Below are positions 1-7,373 of a DNA stretch of 12,219 bases, piece by piece (the stretch's first letter is position 1; the number at the start of each line of letters is the position of its first letter). Position numbers and translations under genes: made by a program. The notes beneath the pieces were generated by a model that saw only the letters and a list, made by a program, of their open reading frames with translations, was not told the origin of the DNA and searched no databases. The DNA is from Bacteroidota bacterium. Lineage in GTDB: Bacteria > Bacteroidota > Bacteroidia > UKL13-3. The DNA lies in the NCBI GenBank assembly GCA_004293295.1, contig RDYC01000221.1, positions 1 through 12,219 on the forward strand, given 5' to 3'.

Positions 1-666
1 GTTGCTTTCATGTTGGCTCTGTAAAAATGGATGGTAGTTTCTATAAGAAAGCATGGCAATTGCGCGGGCTGCTTGCATACCTTTAATTCCTGCATCTTCT
101 TGTTTATTGGCCCAGGTTTGGTCGGCCTCTATGGCCATGCGTTGTGCTGCGTTAAAAGCAATTCCCCATGGCGAGTGTTGCGCATTGGTGGCAATTAAAA
201 CCTGGTTGGTAAACAAGCCAGGTTTTAAAATGCTCCATTCTAACAATTGCATGCCACCCATTGAACCGCCTATGCCCAACACAATTTTTTGAATGCCTAA
301 CTTATTGCACAACAGTTGGTACATGCCTGCCATATCCCGTGGCGTAATCAACGGAAAGTTGTGATAATAAGGTTTTCCGCTTTCAGGATTAATACTTAAA
401 GGGCCAATACTGCCGTAACAAGAGCCTGGCATATTTACACAAACAATAAAATAATACTCAGGATCCAACGCCTTGCCCGCACCAAAAATACCTGCCCACC
501 AGTCGGCCACATTGGTGTTTCCAGTTAACGCATGAAATACCCAAATTACATTGCTTTTATCTGCATTAAGTCGGCCAAAAGTTTGGTAGCCCAGCTCAAA
601 CCCGGGTAATATCTCCTTCGATTCCAGCAAAAAAGGCTGTGTGTGGGTATATGTAAGAAGTACCAT
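1..666 (-). CDS. metX: Homoserine O-acetyltransferase, 3' end cut by window edge
   Basis: This gene transfers an acetyl group from acetyl-CoA to homoserine, giving O-acetylhomoserine, the substrate of the enzyme encoded just upstream (metY). The frame is open for 222 codons from the ATG at 664-666 and runs off the window, so the C-terminal third (with the expected catalytic Asp and His) is not visible. The alpha/beta-hydrolase features are clear: HALTGN at residues 45-50, the oxyanion-region motif GSCYGSIGP starting at 81, and the nucleophile elbow GGSMGG with Ser135. The family is usually about 330-380 residues. It starts only 15 nt after the metY stop and is almost surely cotranscribed with it. 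A serine-type homoserine succinyl/acetyltransferase of the MetA class is excluded by the fold motifs; succinyl versus acetyl specificity within the MetX fold is inferred from the partner metY. Confidence 0.95.
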   Translation of the reverse strand, partial: MVLLTYTHTQPFLLESKEILPGFELGYQTFGRLNADKSNVIWVFHALTGNTNVADWWAGIFGAGKALDPEYYFIVCVNMPGSCYGSIGPLSINPESGKPYYHNFPLITPRDMAGMYQLLCNKLGIQKIVLGIGGSMGGMQLLEWSILKPGLFTNQVLIATNAQHSPWGIAFNAAQRMAIEADQTWANKQEDAGIKGMQAARAIAMLSYRNYHPFLQSQHESN

Positions 667-681
667 TGTGTTATGGGTGAA

Positions 682-2013
<1,332 letters not shown>

Positions 2014-2018
2014 TCATT

Positions 2019-2045
2019 AAAAAATTACCATGCGCATGATTGCGC
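2019..2045 (-). terminator. Candidate attenuator hairpin directly before metY
   Basis: On the minus strand GCGCA/TGCGC (2041-2045 with 2032-2036) forms a 5-bp stem with a 4-nt loop, followed after 7 nt by six T residues (2019-2024), ending 14 nt before the metY ATG. A further small inverted repeat, AAGCT/AGCTT (2050-2054 and 2062-2066), precedes it. The gap between stem and T-run makes it a poor classical terminator. It may be the regulated element of the leader, or chance. Confidence 0.3.
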
Positions 2046-2096
2046 TTTTAAGCTTTGGTATAGCTTGAAAAAAATTAAAAATGGATATTGTTTGGC

Positions 2097-2128
2097 GGGG
2101 AGTTATGCTTCCTGCATAAGATTACCCC
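2097..2128 (-). promoter_or_regulatory. Stem-loop overlapping end of leader frame 2 (attenuator candidate)
   Basis: The minus strand reads GGGG, TAATC, TTATGC, AGGAA, GCATAA, CT, CCCC. The inner 6-bp TTATGC/GCATAA stem and the outer GGGG/CCCC stem are separated by a small internal loop. The hairpin covers the last codons and the stop of leader frame 2, so a ribosome finishing the leader would melt it while a ribosome stalled at the Cys/Met codons upstream would not. A T-rich stretch follows about 15 nt downstream (2068-2082). Whether it acts as terminator or antiterminator cannot be settled by eye. Confidence 0.5.
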
Positions 2129-2252
2129 AATGGTATTCATGTCGCTCAGTTGAGCAACACATGCACATCATGTGCATACAGCAGCATCCGCAAGCATTGC
2201 CAAGGGCAATGTTGTGAAGAGGGGAGTTGAAGTGTGTGAAAACGGTTTTCAC
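2103..2252 (-). CDS. Proximal Met/Cys-rich leader peptide (49 aa from GTG, or 24 aa from ATG)
   Basis: This frame is read from a GTG at 2250-2252 to TAA at 2103-2105. Residues 21-33 are CGCCCMHMMCMCC, with 11 of 13 being Cys or Met. The only in-frame ATG before this run's Met block is at 2175-2177, which would give a 24-residue peptide starting MHMMCMCC. I prefer the GTG because the Cys codons immediately before the ATG are in the same frame, and an upstream TAA at 2265-2267 leaves GTG as the only common start that includes them. The rest of the peptide, up to the end LMQEA, has no recognisable domain, signal peptide or membrane segment. The peptide itself is probably unimportant and its codons likely act as a sensor for charged tRNA-Met or tRNA-Cys ahead of metY-metX. 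A small metal-binding peptide is the main alternative. Confidence 0.55.
   Translation of the reverse strand: MKTVFTHFNSPLHNIALGNACGCCCMHMMCMCCSTERHEYHWGNLMQEA
2195..2211 (-). repeat. Perfect 7-bp hairpin before the Cys run of leader 2
   Basis: CATTGCC and GGCAATG are perfectly complementary around a 3-nt loop. The hairpin lies within leader frame 2 directly upstream of its Cys/Met codons. It may be a pause hairpin or part of an alternative fold of the leader RNA. A second small hairpin (GCTC/GAGC, 2144-2155) follows the Cys/Met codons. Confidence 0.45.
2236..2252. repeat. 17-nt palindrome GTGAAAAC-N-GTTTTCAC
   Basis: Two perfect 8-nt arms surround a single central base. It is the longest perfect inverted repeat in the metY leader and coincides with the GTG start candidate of leader frame 2. 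The one-base spacer fits a dimeric repressor operator better than an RNA hairpin, for which the loop would have to open some pairs. No regulator family can be assigned from the sequence. Confidence 0.5.
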
Positions 2253-2290
2253 TACTGCTGTTTTTTATTTGATAATGATAAATTGATTGT

Positions 2291-2314
2291 TCAGGTTATT
2301 AAGGGCGAACCTGA
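2291..2314 (-). repeat. 7-bp stem-loop downstream of leader frame 1
   Basis: TCAGGTT (2291-2297) and AACCTGA (2308-2314) pair around a 10-nt loop, 25 nt after the stop of leader frame 1. It sits where an attenuation hairpin controlled by that leader would be expected. The DNA after it on the minus strand is AT-rich but lacks a clean T-run. Confidence 0.4.
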
Positions 2315-2339
2315 GTGCCACAAGTGTAACGGGTAAGTG

Positions 2340-2387
2340 TTAGCTACACATCATACAGCAACACATACACATGCGCATAACATGCAT
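2340..2387 (-). CDS. Distal Met/Cys-rich leader peptide, 15 aa
   Basis: From the ATG at 2385-2387 to TAA at 2340-2342 the frame encodes MHVMRMCMCCCMMCS, in which 11 of 15 residues are Met or Cys (6 Met, 5 Cys). This composition is very unlikely by chance and matches what an amino-acid-sensing leader for a homocysteine/methionine operon should look like. The frame stays open upstream, and an ATG at 2421-2423 would give 27 residues beginning MNNNSTLIF. The start cannot be decided without the transcript start. It shares the 10-mer ATGTGTTGCT, in the same codon phase (Met-Cys-Cys), with leader frame 2, so the two may descend from a duplication. It is too short for most gene callers. Confidence 0.6.
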   Translation of the reverse strand: MHVMRMCMCCCMMCS

Positions 2388-2609
2388 TCGATGTGAAAAT
2401 ATAAGTGTGCTGTTGTTGTTCATTTGATGATACGAATGAATGGGAATAAAAAGTAAAATGCAAGAAAAATTTTATTGTACTGCTCGGATCATGCGCTAAG
2501 TGTCCTTATTTTACTGGGGTTTTCGATTAAGTAAAATTATTGTAAACGCGTTATGTATAGGCGTAATTTTTTTATAAATAAGTTATTAGGTTAAGAAAAA
2601 AGATACTTT

Positions 2610-2849
2610 TTAGCTTACCATCTCATCCAATAAACGGGCCAATTCTCTGTCCTTTTCGGTAACCGTATTTCCGGCATCGTGCGTGGTTAAGGTAACATGC
2701 ACCTTGTTGTAAACATTGGTCCATTCGGGGTGGTGGTCCAATTGGTCAATAACCACTGCGGCCTTACCCATCCAATTTATGGCCTCCATAAACGAGTTGA
2801 ACTTAAAGGTTTTTTGCAGTTTATTTTGATGTTCGGTCCAAGTGTACAT
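2610..2849 (-). CDS. phhB: 4a-hydroxytetrahydrobiopterin dehydratase (PCD/DCoH family)
   Basis: The 79-residue product carries the family signature, with DHHPEWTNVYNKVHVTL at residues 38-54 including His39, His40 and His51, followed by THDAGNTVTEKD. These correspond to the three catalytic histidines of PCD/DCoH. The enzyme dehydrates 4a-hydroxytetrahydropterin after aromatic amino acid hydroxylation; in bacteria without an adjacent hydroxylase, as here, its actual substrate (for example molybdopterin-related) is uncertain. The protein lacks the ~20-residue N-terminal extension of some homologs, which is common in short bacterial members. The ATG follows the pth stop by a single codon (TAA GCT ATG, same frame), so translational coupling is likely and no earlier start is possible. 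Confidence 0.92.
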   Translation of the reverse strand: MYTWTEHQNKLQKTFKFNSFMEAINWMGKAAVVIDQLDHHPEWTNVYNKVHVTLTTHDAGNTVTEKDRELARLLDEMVS

Positions 2850-2852
2850 AGC

Positions 2853-3416
2853 TTATTTAATATTATAAAAATTCATGGTACGTTCCAATCCAATTTGGGC
2901 AAATGCCTCTATGGCTTCTACGGAATGTGTAATGAGTTTTGGTAATGCGAGCTGTTCCTCATTGTTCCATTTTCCCAGCACATATTCTACTTGCTTGCCC
3001 TTGGCAAAATTATTTCCAATACCAAAACGCAAGCGCGGATAGTTTTGGGTTTGCAACAACTCATTAATGCTTTTTAGCCCATTATGTCCGGCATCGCTGC
3101 CATTTGCACGGATGCGTATTTTACCAAAATCAATGGCCAAATCATCTACCAAAATGAACAATTGCGATACTTCTAGTTTCAATTCTTGCATCCAATAGCG
3201 CACAGCTTTTCCGCTCAGGTTCATGTAGGTGTTTGGTTTAATTACATGCAACGATTTTCCTTTAACAGAAAGGGCTGCGTAATCCGCATAACGTTCAGTG
3301 GCAAAACTACCTTGGTGTTTACTCACCAATGCGTCAGCAATGCTAAAACCGATATTGTGCCGGGTATTGTCATACTCGCTTCCGATATTACCTAAACCGA
3401 TAATGAGGGATTTCAT
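2853..3416 (-). CDS. pth: Peptidyl-tRNA hydrolase
   Basis: The product cleaves peptidyl-tRNAs released from stalled ribosomes and recycles the tRNA; it acts in the cytosol and is normally essential. At 187 residues it has the usual Pth length. Catalytic and tRNA-contact residues are all present: Asn10 in GLGNIG, the catalytic His20 in TRHNIGF, Asn66 in NTYMNLSG, Asp91 in LVDDLAI, and His111-Asn112 in DAGHNGL. It follows rplY, as in many bacteria, but a strong terminator between the two genes (3465-3500) implies its own promoter in the ~50 nt after that terminator; I did not recognise one. The pterin dehydratase gene follows after 3 nt. Confidence 0.97.
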   Translation of the reverse strand: MKSLIIGLGNIGSEYDNTRHNIGFSIADALVSKHQGSFATERYADYAALSVKGKSLHVIKPNTYMNLSGKAVRYWMQELKLEVSQLFILVDDLAIDFGKIRIRANGSDAGHNGLKSINELLQTQNYPRLRFGIGNNFAKGKQVEYVLGKWNNEEQLALPKLITHSVEAIEAFAQIGLERTMNFYNIK

Positions 3417-3464
3417 GGTGCAATAATAATGCTTTAATTGATGTAGATAGAATGACGATGTTGC

Positions 3465-3500
3465 AAAAAAAATCCCGCGCCAATTTATTGGCGCGGGATT
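3465..3500 (-). terminator. Strong Rho-independent terminator after rplY
   Basis: A perfect 14-bp inverted repeat (3471-3484 with 3487-3500; arms AATCCCGCGCCAAT/ATTGGCGCGGGATT, 2 nt between them) is GC-rich in the middle and is followed on the minus strand by eight T residues (3465-3472). It lies 20 nt past the rplY stop and separates prs-rplY from pth. Confidence 0.9.
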
Positions 3501-3520
3501 ACATAAATACTTATTTCAGC

Positions 3521-4099
3521 TTATTTCTTTTTAGCTTCTTCAGCAGCACTTACCGCAGCGCGGGTTGTGTTTACAGAAACAATCGGATTGTTTGGTGATT
3601 CCAATACGGTGTAATCAGCCTGAACCAAATCCGCAACCTTAATTGATTTTCCTATTTCTAAGTTATCAATGTTAATTTCAATAAAGTCAGGTAATTTAGC
3701 AGGTAACGTTTTTACACGTAATTTTTGCATTTTAACTACCAATTTACCACCGGCACGCACACCCACTGAGTTACCTACTAATTTAATAGGAATACGCACC
3801 TCAACAGGTCTGTCTTCGCTGATGGCTAAAAAATCAGCATGAAGGATAGAATCATTTACAGGATGGTATTGAACAACTTTCAATACAGCTTTGTAAATTT
3901 TACCTTCAATGTCAAGTTGAACTTTGTAAGTGTTCGGGGTGTACACTAAGTTTTTAAAATCTTCAGAGTACATAGAGAAGTTTACATTCTCATTTGAGCC
4001 ATACAATACACACGGCACCTTACCCTCGTTTCGAAGTGCTTTGGTAGATGATTTACCCACTCCGTCCCGCAAATAACCAAACATGGCAAGTGTTTTCAT
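3521..4099 (-). CDS. rplY: 50S ribosomal protein L25, long CTC/TL5 form
   Basis: This ribosomal protein binds 5S rRNA on the large subunit. The 192-residue protein has the N-terminal L25 beta-barrel (about 1-95; GKSSTKALRNEGKVPCVLYG at 15-34, HPVNDSILHADFL at 79-91) and the C-terminal TL5/CTC domain (about 96-185; RPVEVRIPIKLVGNSVGVRAGG), ending in a short charged tail EEAKKK. E. coli L25 has only the first domain, so the general-stress CTC form is the proper comparison. The ATG is preceded by an extremely A-rich stretch (4100-4121 on the minus strand) and no Shine-Dalgarno sequence, as expected for highly translated Bacteroidota genes. It follows prs by 84 nt and ends before a strong terminator. 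Confidence 0.96.
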   Translation of the reverse strand: MKTLAMFGYLRDGVGKSSTKALRNEGKVPCVLYGSNENVNFSMYSEDFKNLVYTPNTYKVQLDIEGKIYKAVLKVVQYHPVNDSILHADFLAISEDRPVEVRIPIKLVGNSVGVRAGGKLVVKMQKLRVKTLPAKLPDFIEINIDNLEIGKSIKVADLVQADYTVLESPNNPIVSVNTTRAAVSAAEEAKKK

Positions 4100-4183
4100 T
4101 TTTTGTTTTGTTTTCTTTTTTGTAAAACGCAGGTCAATTCGCCAGGCCCTTGTTTCACAGTTTATTTTAATTGAATGCGAATT

Positions 4184-5134
4184 TTATTTCGTTGCAGTAT
4201 TAAATAAAGAACTGATGCTGCCAAATTCCGTTACATTTTTAATGGCATTGGCAAACAAATCAGCCACACTTAATACTTTTATTTTACTGCTCTCACGTTT
4301 TAATGGTATGGTATCACACACCACCAATTCGTCAATCACACTATTTTCTAAGGTTTCGTATGCCGAACCAGACAAAACAGGGTGGGTACACATGGCCCTT
4401 ACGCTTAATGCTCCTTTTTCTTTAAGCATTTGGGCTGATTTAGCCAAAGTATTACCCGTATCAATGATGTCATCTATTAAAATCACATCTTTTCCGGCTA
4501 CGTCACCAATCAACGTCATAGATGCAATTTCATTGGCACGTTTGCGCTCTTTATCGCAAATTACCATATCCAGATTTAAGGCTCTTGCAAAGGTTCTTGT
4601 TCTGTTAGATGAACCCATGTCAGGAGAGGCCAAAATCAGGTTTTTTTCATTGAGGTTGCGAATATAAGGAATAAATATCACAGATGAGTCCAAATGGTCA
4701 ACCGGAATTTCAAAAAAACCTTGAATTTGAGGCGCATGCAAGTCCATGGTCATTACACGGCTTACACCCACGGCCTTTAGCAGGTCGGCAGCTACTTTAC
4801 TGCCAATGCTTACACGGGGCTTGTCTTTCCTGTCTTGACGGGCCATGCCAAAGTAAGGAATAACCGCAGTAACATAATGGGCTGAAGCGCGTTTGGCTGC
4901 ATCAATCATCAACAACAATTCCAATAAATTATCAGCCGAAGGGAAAGTAGATTGGATAAAAAACACATCACATCCACGCACGCTTTCATTAATACTCGGT
5001 TGGATTTCACCATCACTAAATTGGGAAACGGTAATATCTCCCAGTGGTTTGCCATAGGATTCGGCAATTTTTTCAGCCACAAATAGGGAATTGCGGCCAG
5101 AGAATAATTTTACCTCATTGCGTGGTGACGACAT
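4184..5134 (-). CDS. prs: Ribose-phosphate pyrophosphokinase (PRPP synthetase)
   Basis: The enzyme makes PRPP from ribose-5-phosphate and ATP for nucleotide, histidine, tryptophan and NAD synthesis. The 316 residues are full length for class I Prs. Motifs seen in order are FSDGEI (39-44), PYFGMARQDRKDKPRVSIGSK (93-113, ATP site), the family signature DLHAPQIQGFF (131-141, Mg2+ site), CDKERKRA (193-200, catalytic flexible loop) and the PRPP-binding loop VILIDDIIDTGNTL (217-230). It lies between tRNA-Gln and rplY. A terminator after the tRNA (5167-5202) suggests that prs-rplY start from a promoter in the short space 5135-5166, although readthrough from the tRNA promoter is possible. Confidence 0.97.
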   Translation of the reverse strand: MSSPRNEVKLFSGRNSLFVAEKIAESYGKPLGDITVSQFSDGEIQPSINESVRGCDVFFIQSTFPSADNLLELLLMIDAAKRASAHYVTAVIPYFGMARQDRKDKPRVSIGSKVAADLLKAVGVSRVMTMDLHAPQIQGFFEIPVDHLDSSVIFIPYIRNLNEKNLILASPDMGSSNRTRTFARALNLDMVICDKERKRANEIASMTLIGDVAGKDVILIDDIIDTGNTLAKSAQMLKEKGALSVRAMCTHPVLSGSAYETLENSVIDELVVCDTIPLKRESSKIKVLSVADLFANAIKNVTEFGSISSLFNTATK

Positions 5135-5166
5135 GCTGCTAAGTATTAATTTGGTGTTTAGCTCTT

Positions 5167-5202
5167 AAAAAAAATGCCGGGCTTTTTAATAAAAACCCGA
5201 CA
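5167..5202 (-). terminator. Rho-independent terminator after tRNA-Gln
   Basis: TGTCGGG (minus; 5196-5202) pairs with CCCGGCA (5175-5181) including one G-T pair. The stem extends through TTTTT/AAAAA with one bulged base to a 3-nt loop, and eight T residues follow on the minus strand (5167-5174). It begins 15 nt after the tRNA 3' end. Confidence 0.85.
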
Positions 5203-5216
5203 CCAATCTTTCTGTG

Positions 5217-5289
5217 TTGTCCGACTAGGGCTCGAACCTAGACTCTTCTGAACCAAAATCAGACGTGTTGCCAGTTACACCATCGGACA
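5217..5289 (-). tRNA. trnQ: tRNA-Gln (anticodon TTG)
   Basis: The minus strand folds into a complete 73-nt cloverleaf: acceptor stem TGTCCGA/TCGGACA, D arm GTGT/ACAC with loop AACTGGCA, anticodon stem TCTGA/TCAGA with loop TTTTGGT (anticodon TTG, reading CAA), 5-nt variable loop, and T arm CTAGG/CCTAG with loop TTCGAGC. The discriminator base is A and CCA is not encoded. The U1-A72 end pair agrees with known bacterial tRNA-Gln identity. Confidence 0.97.
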
Positions 5290-5302
5290 ATTTTTGTGGC
5301 TG

Positions 5303-5333
5303 CAAAGATAAGCCTAACTTACATCTGTGCAAA
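5303..5333 (-). promoter_or_regulatory. Bacteroidota housekeeping promoter of tRNA-Gln
   Basis: The minus strand has TTTG (5330-5333), exactly 19 nt, then TATCTTTG (5303-5310). This is a perfect match to the Bacteroidota primary-sigma consensus TTTG-N19-21-TAnnTTTG. The predicted transcript start, about 7 nt further on, leaves only a short leader before the tRNA 5' end at 5289. Confidence 0.85.
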
Positions 5334-5340
5334 TTTTTTG

Positions 5341-5384
5341 AAAAAAAGCAGCTATTTTAAAACAACAAAATCAATTCCAGCTAC
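5341..5384 (-). terminator. Probable terminator at the 3' end of kup
   Basis: GTAGCTG (minus; 5378-5384, including the kup stop codon) can pair with TAGCTGC (5348-5354) across a long AT-rich loop, with two G-T pairs, followed by seven T residues (5341-5347). The stem is modest, but the position and T-run fit an intrinsic terminator between kup and the tRNA promoter. Confidence 0.5.
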
Positions 5385-7321
5385 TTATAAACCCTTTTTA
5401 GCTTAAATTCCTTCACCGGAGCAATAATCATCGGCACTTTTTCTACCGTAACCGAGCTGGTGTCTAATCCAAATGCCTTTTCCTCGCTAATGCTTAATCC
5501 ATCCAATACACTGTAAGCATCCATAATTAAACCTTCGTAAACACTTAACTCATTTTCATAACTTAGGTGACGTTTTAATACCACAAACCTAAAATCGCCC
5601 GTAATATTCAGCTTACTTAAAGAGGCATAGCGGCTGGTAACATCTACTTCGTGGTTTTTCATCAATTCTTCCACCACCTTGCGGAAGTAAAAGTTAATTT
5701 TTTGCTCCACCCTAAAGCCCAGTTTAAAATCAATTTTTATAATATCATGGCTGGCTATGTGATCAACTTTGTACTCCATGGTATAGGGTTGGTCATCTAC
5801 ATGTATGTGCACAAACCAATAAATATCGGCACGTTTTGGCTGTTTTTGTAAAATGCTATACACCACCTTACTTTCCACTTCCATTAAACTATCAGCACTG
5901 GTTAAATACACCAAGTGGGTAGCATATTTGGGAATAGAAGTATCATTGCTTAACTGCTGAAGAATAGGGATGTAATCGCGTAACTTTACAAACTCAGTAA
6001 GTCTGTTTTTAATTTTGCGCCCTTTAAACCAAACCCACATGATAATGATAAATATAAAGCTGATAACCAAAGTTACCCAGCCACCATGAGAGAATTTGCG
6101 CAAATTGGCCAGCAAAAAGGAAAGCTCAATAGGAAGATAAACAACAAGCAGCAATGCGGCAAAAATCCATGGTGTTTTGGTTTTTCTCAAGTAATTGGCC
6201 AATAAAATGGTGGTCATTAACATGGCAATGGTAATGGCCAAACCATAGGCGGCTTCCATTTTTGCAGATTCTTCAAAATACAATACCACCCCGATACAAC
6301 CTGCCCATAACATCCAGTTTGCACTTGGTACATAGAGTTGCCCCTTGGCTTCAGTAGGATACTTAACACGTACTTTCGGCCATACGTTAAGCCTAAGTGC
6401 TTCACTAATTAGGGTAAACGAACCGCTAATCAAAGCTTGGCTGGCAATAATGGCTGCTGCAGTAGCAATGATAATGCCTGGTACAAGAAACCACTGAGGC
6501 ATTAAACCAAAAAATGGATTTACTTCATGCATGGTTTTTCCTTCAAATTGAAGTAACCAGGCGCCTTGCCCTAGATAATTTAGTATAAGTGTTGACTTTA
6601 CAAAAATCCAACTTACCCGAATATTTTTCTTGCCACAATGACCTAAATCGCTGTACAATGCTTCAGCTCCTGTTGTGCAAAGGAATACTGCACCTAATAG
6701 CCAGTAGCCTTCCGGGTAGTTGGCTAATAAATTGTAAGCGTAATAAGGGTTTAACGAATGAAGTACTTCTGGCATTTTTATCGCCCAACTAATCCCCAAT
6801 ATGGCCAACATGCTAAACCAAACCATCATTATGGGGCCAAAGGCTTTACCAACAATGCTTGTGCCAACACGCTGTATTAAAAACAACACGGTAATGATGG
6901 TTATTACAATAGGTATAGTGCTAATGTCAGGGTTTAATATCAATAACCCCTCAACTGCTGATGAGACAGAAACGGGTGGAGTAATAATACCGTCAGCAAG
7001 CAGGGCACAACCACCAACAATTGCCGGAAAAATTAGGTGTGGTCTCCGTCTTCTGATTAATGCATAAAGGGAAAAAATGCCCCCTTCACCATTGTTATCT
7101 GCCCTTAGCGTGATGATTACATACTTTAGCGTGGTTTGTAAAGTGAGTGTCCAAAAAATACAAGACAAACCACCAAAAATAAGCTCTTTAGTAATAACTT
7201 TATCCGAGACAATGGCTTTAACCACATACAAAGGGGAGGTGCCAATATCACCATAAATAATACCTAGAGTTACTAATAAGCCTGCTAAGGACAATTTCGA
7301 TAACTTACTATTCTCGCTCAC
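5381..7321 (-). CDS. kup: Kup-family potassium uptake transporter
   Basis: A 646-residue inner-membrane K+/H+ symporter of the KUP/HAK/KT family. The N-terminal signature GDIGTSPLY is at 24-32, followed by NNGEGGIFSLYALI (76-89) and LLADGIITPPVSV (107-119). About a dozen hydrophobic segments fill residues 12-432, and the conserved AEALYSDLGHCGKKNIRVSW (219-238) and SGSFTLISEALRL (299-311) are present. Residues 440-646 form the hydrophilic cytosolic C-terminal domain typical of the family. The length is normal and no key region is missing. It starts 52 nt after the recQ stop on the same strand, so it may be cotranscribed or have its own promoter in that gap; I found no convincing one. The start ATG at 7319-7321 gives the expected short N-terminus. 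Confidence 0.96.
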   Translation of the reverse strand: MSENSKLSKLSLAGLLVTLGIIYGDIGTSPLYVVKAIVSDKVITKELIFGGLSCIFWTLTLQTTLKYVIITLRADNNGEGGIFSLYALIRRRRPHLIFPAIVGGCALLADGIITPPVSVSSAVEGLLILNPDISTIPIVITIITVLFLIQRVGTSIVGKAFGPIMMVWFSMLAILGISWAIKMPEVLHSLNPYYAYNLLANYPEGYWLLGAVFLCTTGAEALYSDLGHCGKKNIRVSWIFVKSTLILNYLGQGAWLLQFEGKTMHEVNPFFGLMPQWFLVPGIIIATAAAIIASQALISGSFTLISEALRLNVWPKVRVKYPTEAKGQLYVPSANWMLWAGCIGVVLYFEESAKMEAAYGLAITIAMLMTTILLANYLRKTKTPWIFAALLLVVYLPIELSFLLANLRKFSHGGWVTLVISFIFIIIMWVWFKGRKIKNRLTEFVKLRDYIPILQQLSNDTSIPKYATHLVYLTSADSLMEVESKVVYSILQKQPKRADIYWFVHIHVDDQPYTMEYKVDHIASHDIIKIDFKLGFRVEQKINFYFRKVVEELMKNHEVDVTSRYASLSKLNITGDFRFVVLKRHLSYENELSVYEGLIMDAYSVLDGLSISEEKAFGLDTSSVTVEKVPMIIAPVKEFKLKRVYK

Positions 7322-7373
7322 AAATGTTTAAATTTAGGGGGTGCAAAATAGAAAAACGCAATTAAATACTGAA

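Noticed and set aside
53..292. Plus-strand open frame of 79 codons
   Set aside because: It is antisense to metX, whose motifs are clear, and its translation looks like no protein family.
2161..2177. Perfect inverted repeat ATGCACAT-N-ATGTGCAT as an operator
   Set aside because: It lies exactly on the Met/His/Cys codons of leader frame 2 and may be a by-product of repeated ATG, CAC and TGC codons. It was kept as part of the leader rather than called a binding site.
4083..4667. Plus-strand open frame of 194 codons
   Set aside because: It is antisense to prs and the rplY start. Its hydrophobic translation is the usual shadow of the opposite strand, and prs is certain.
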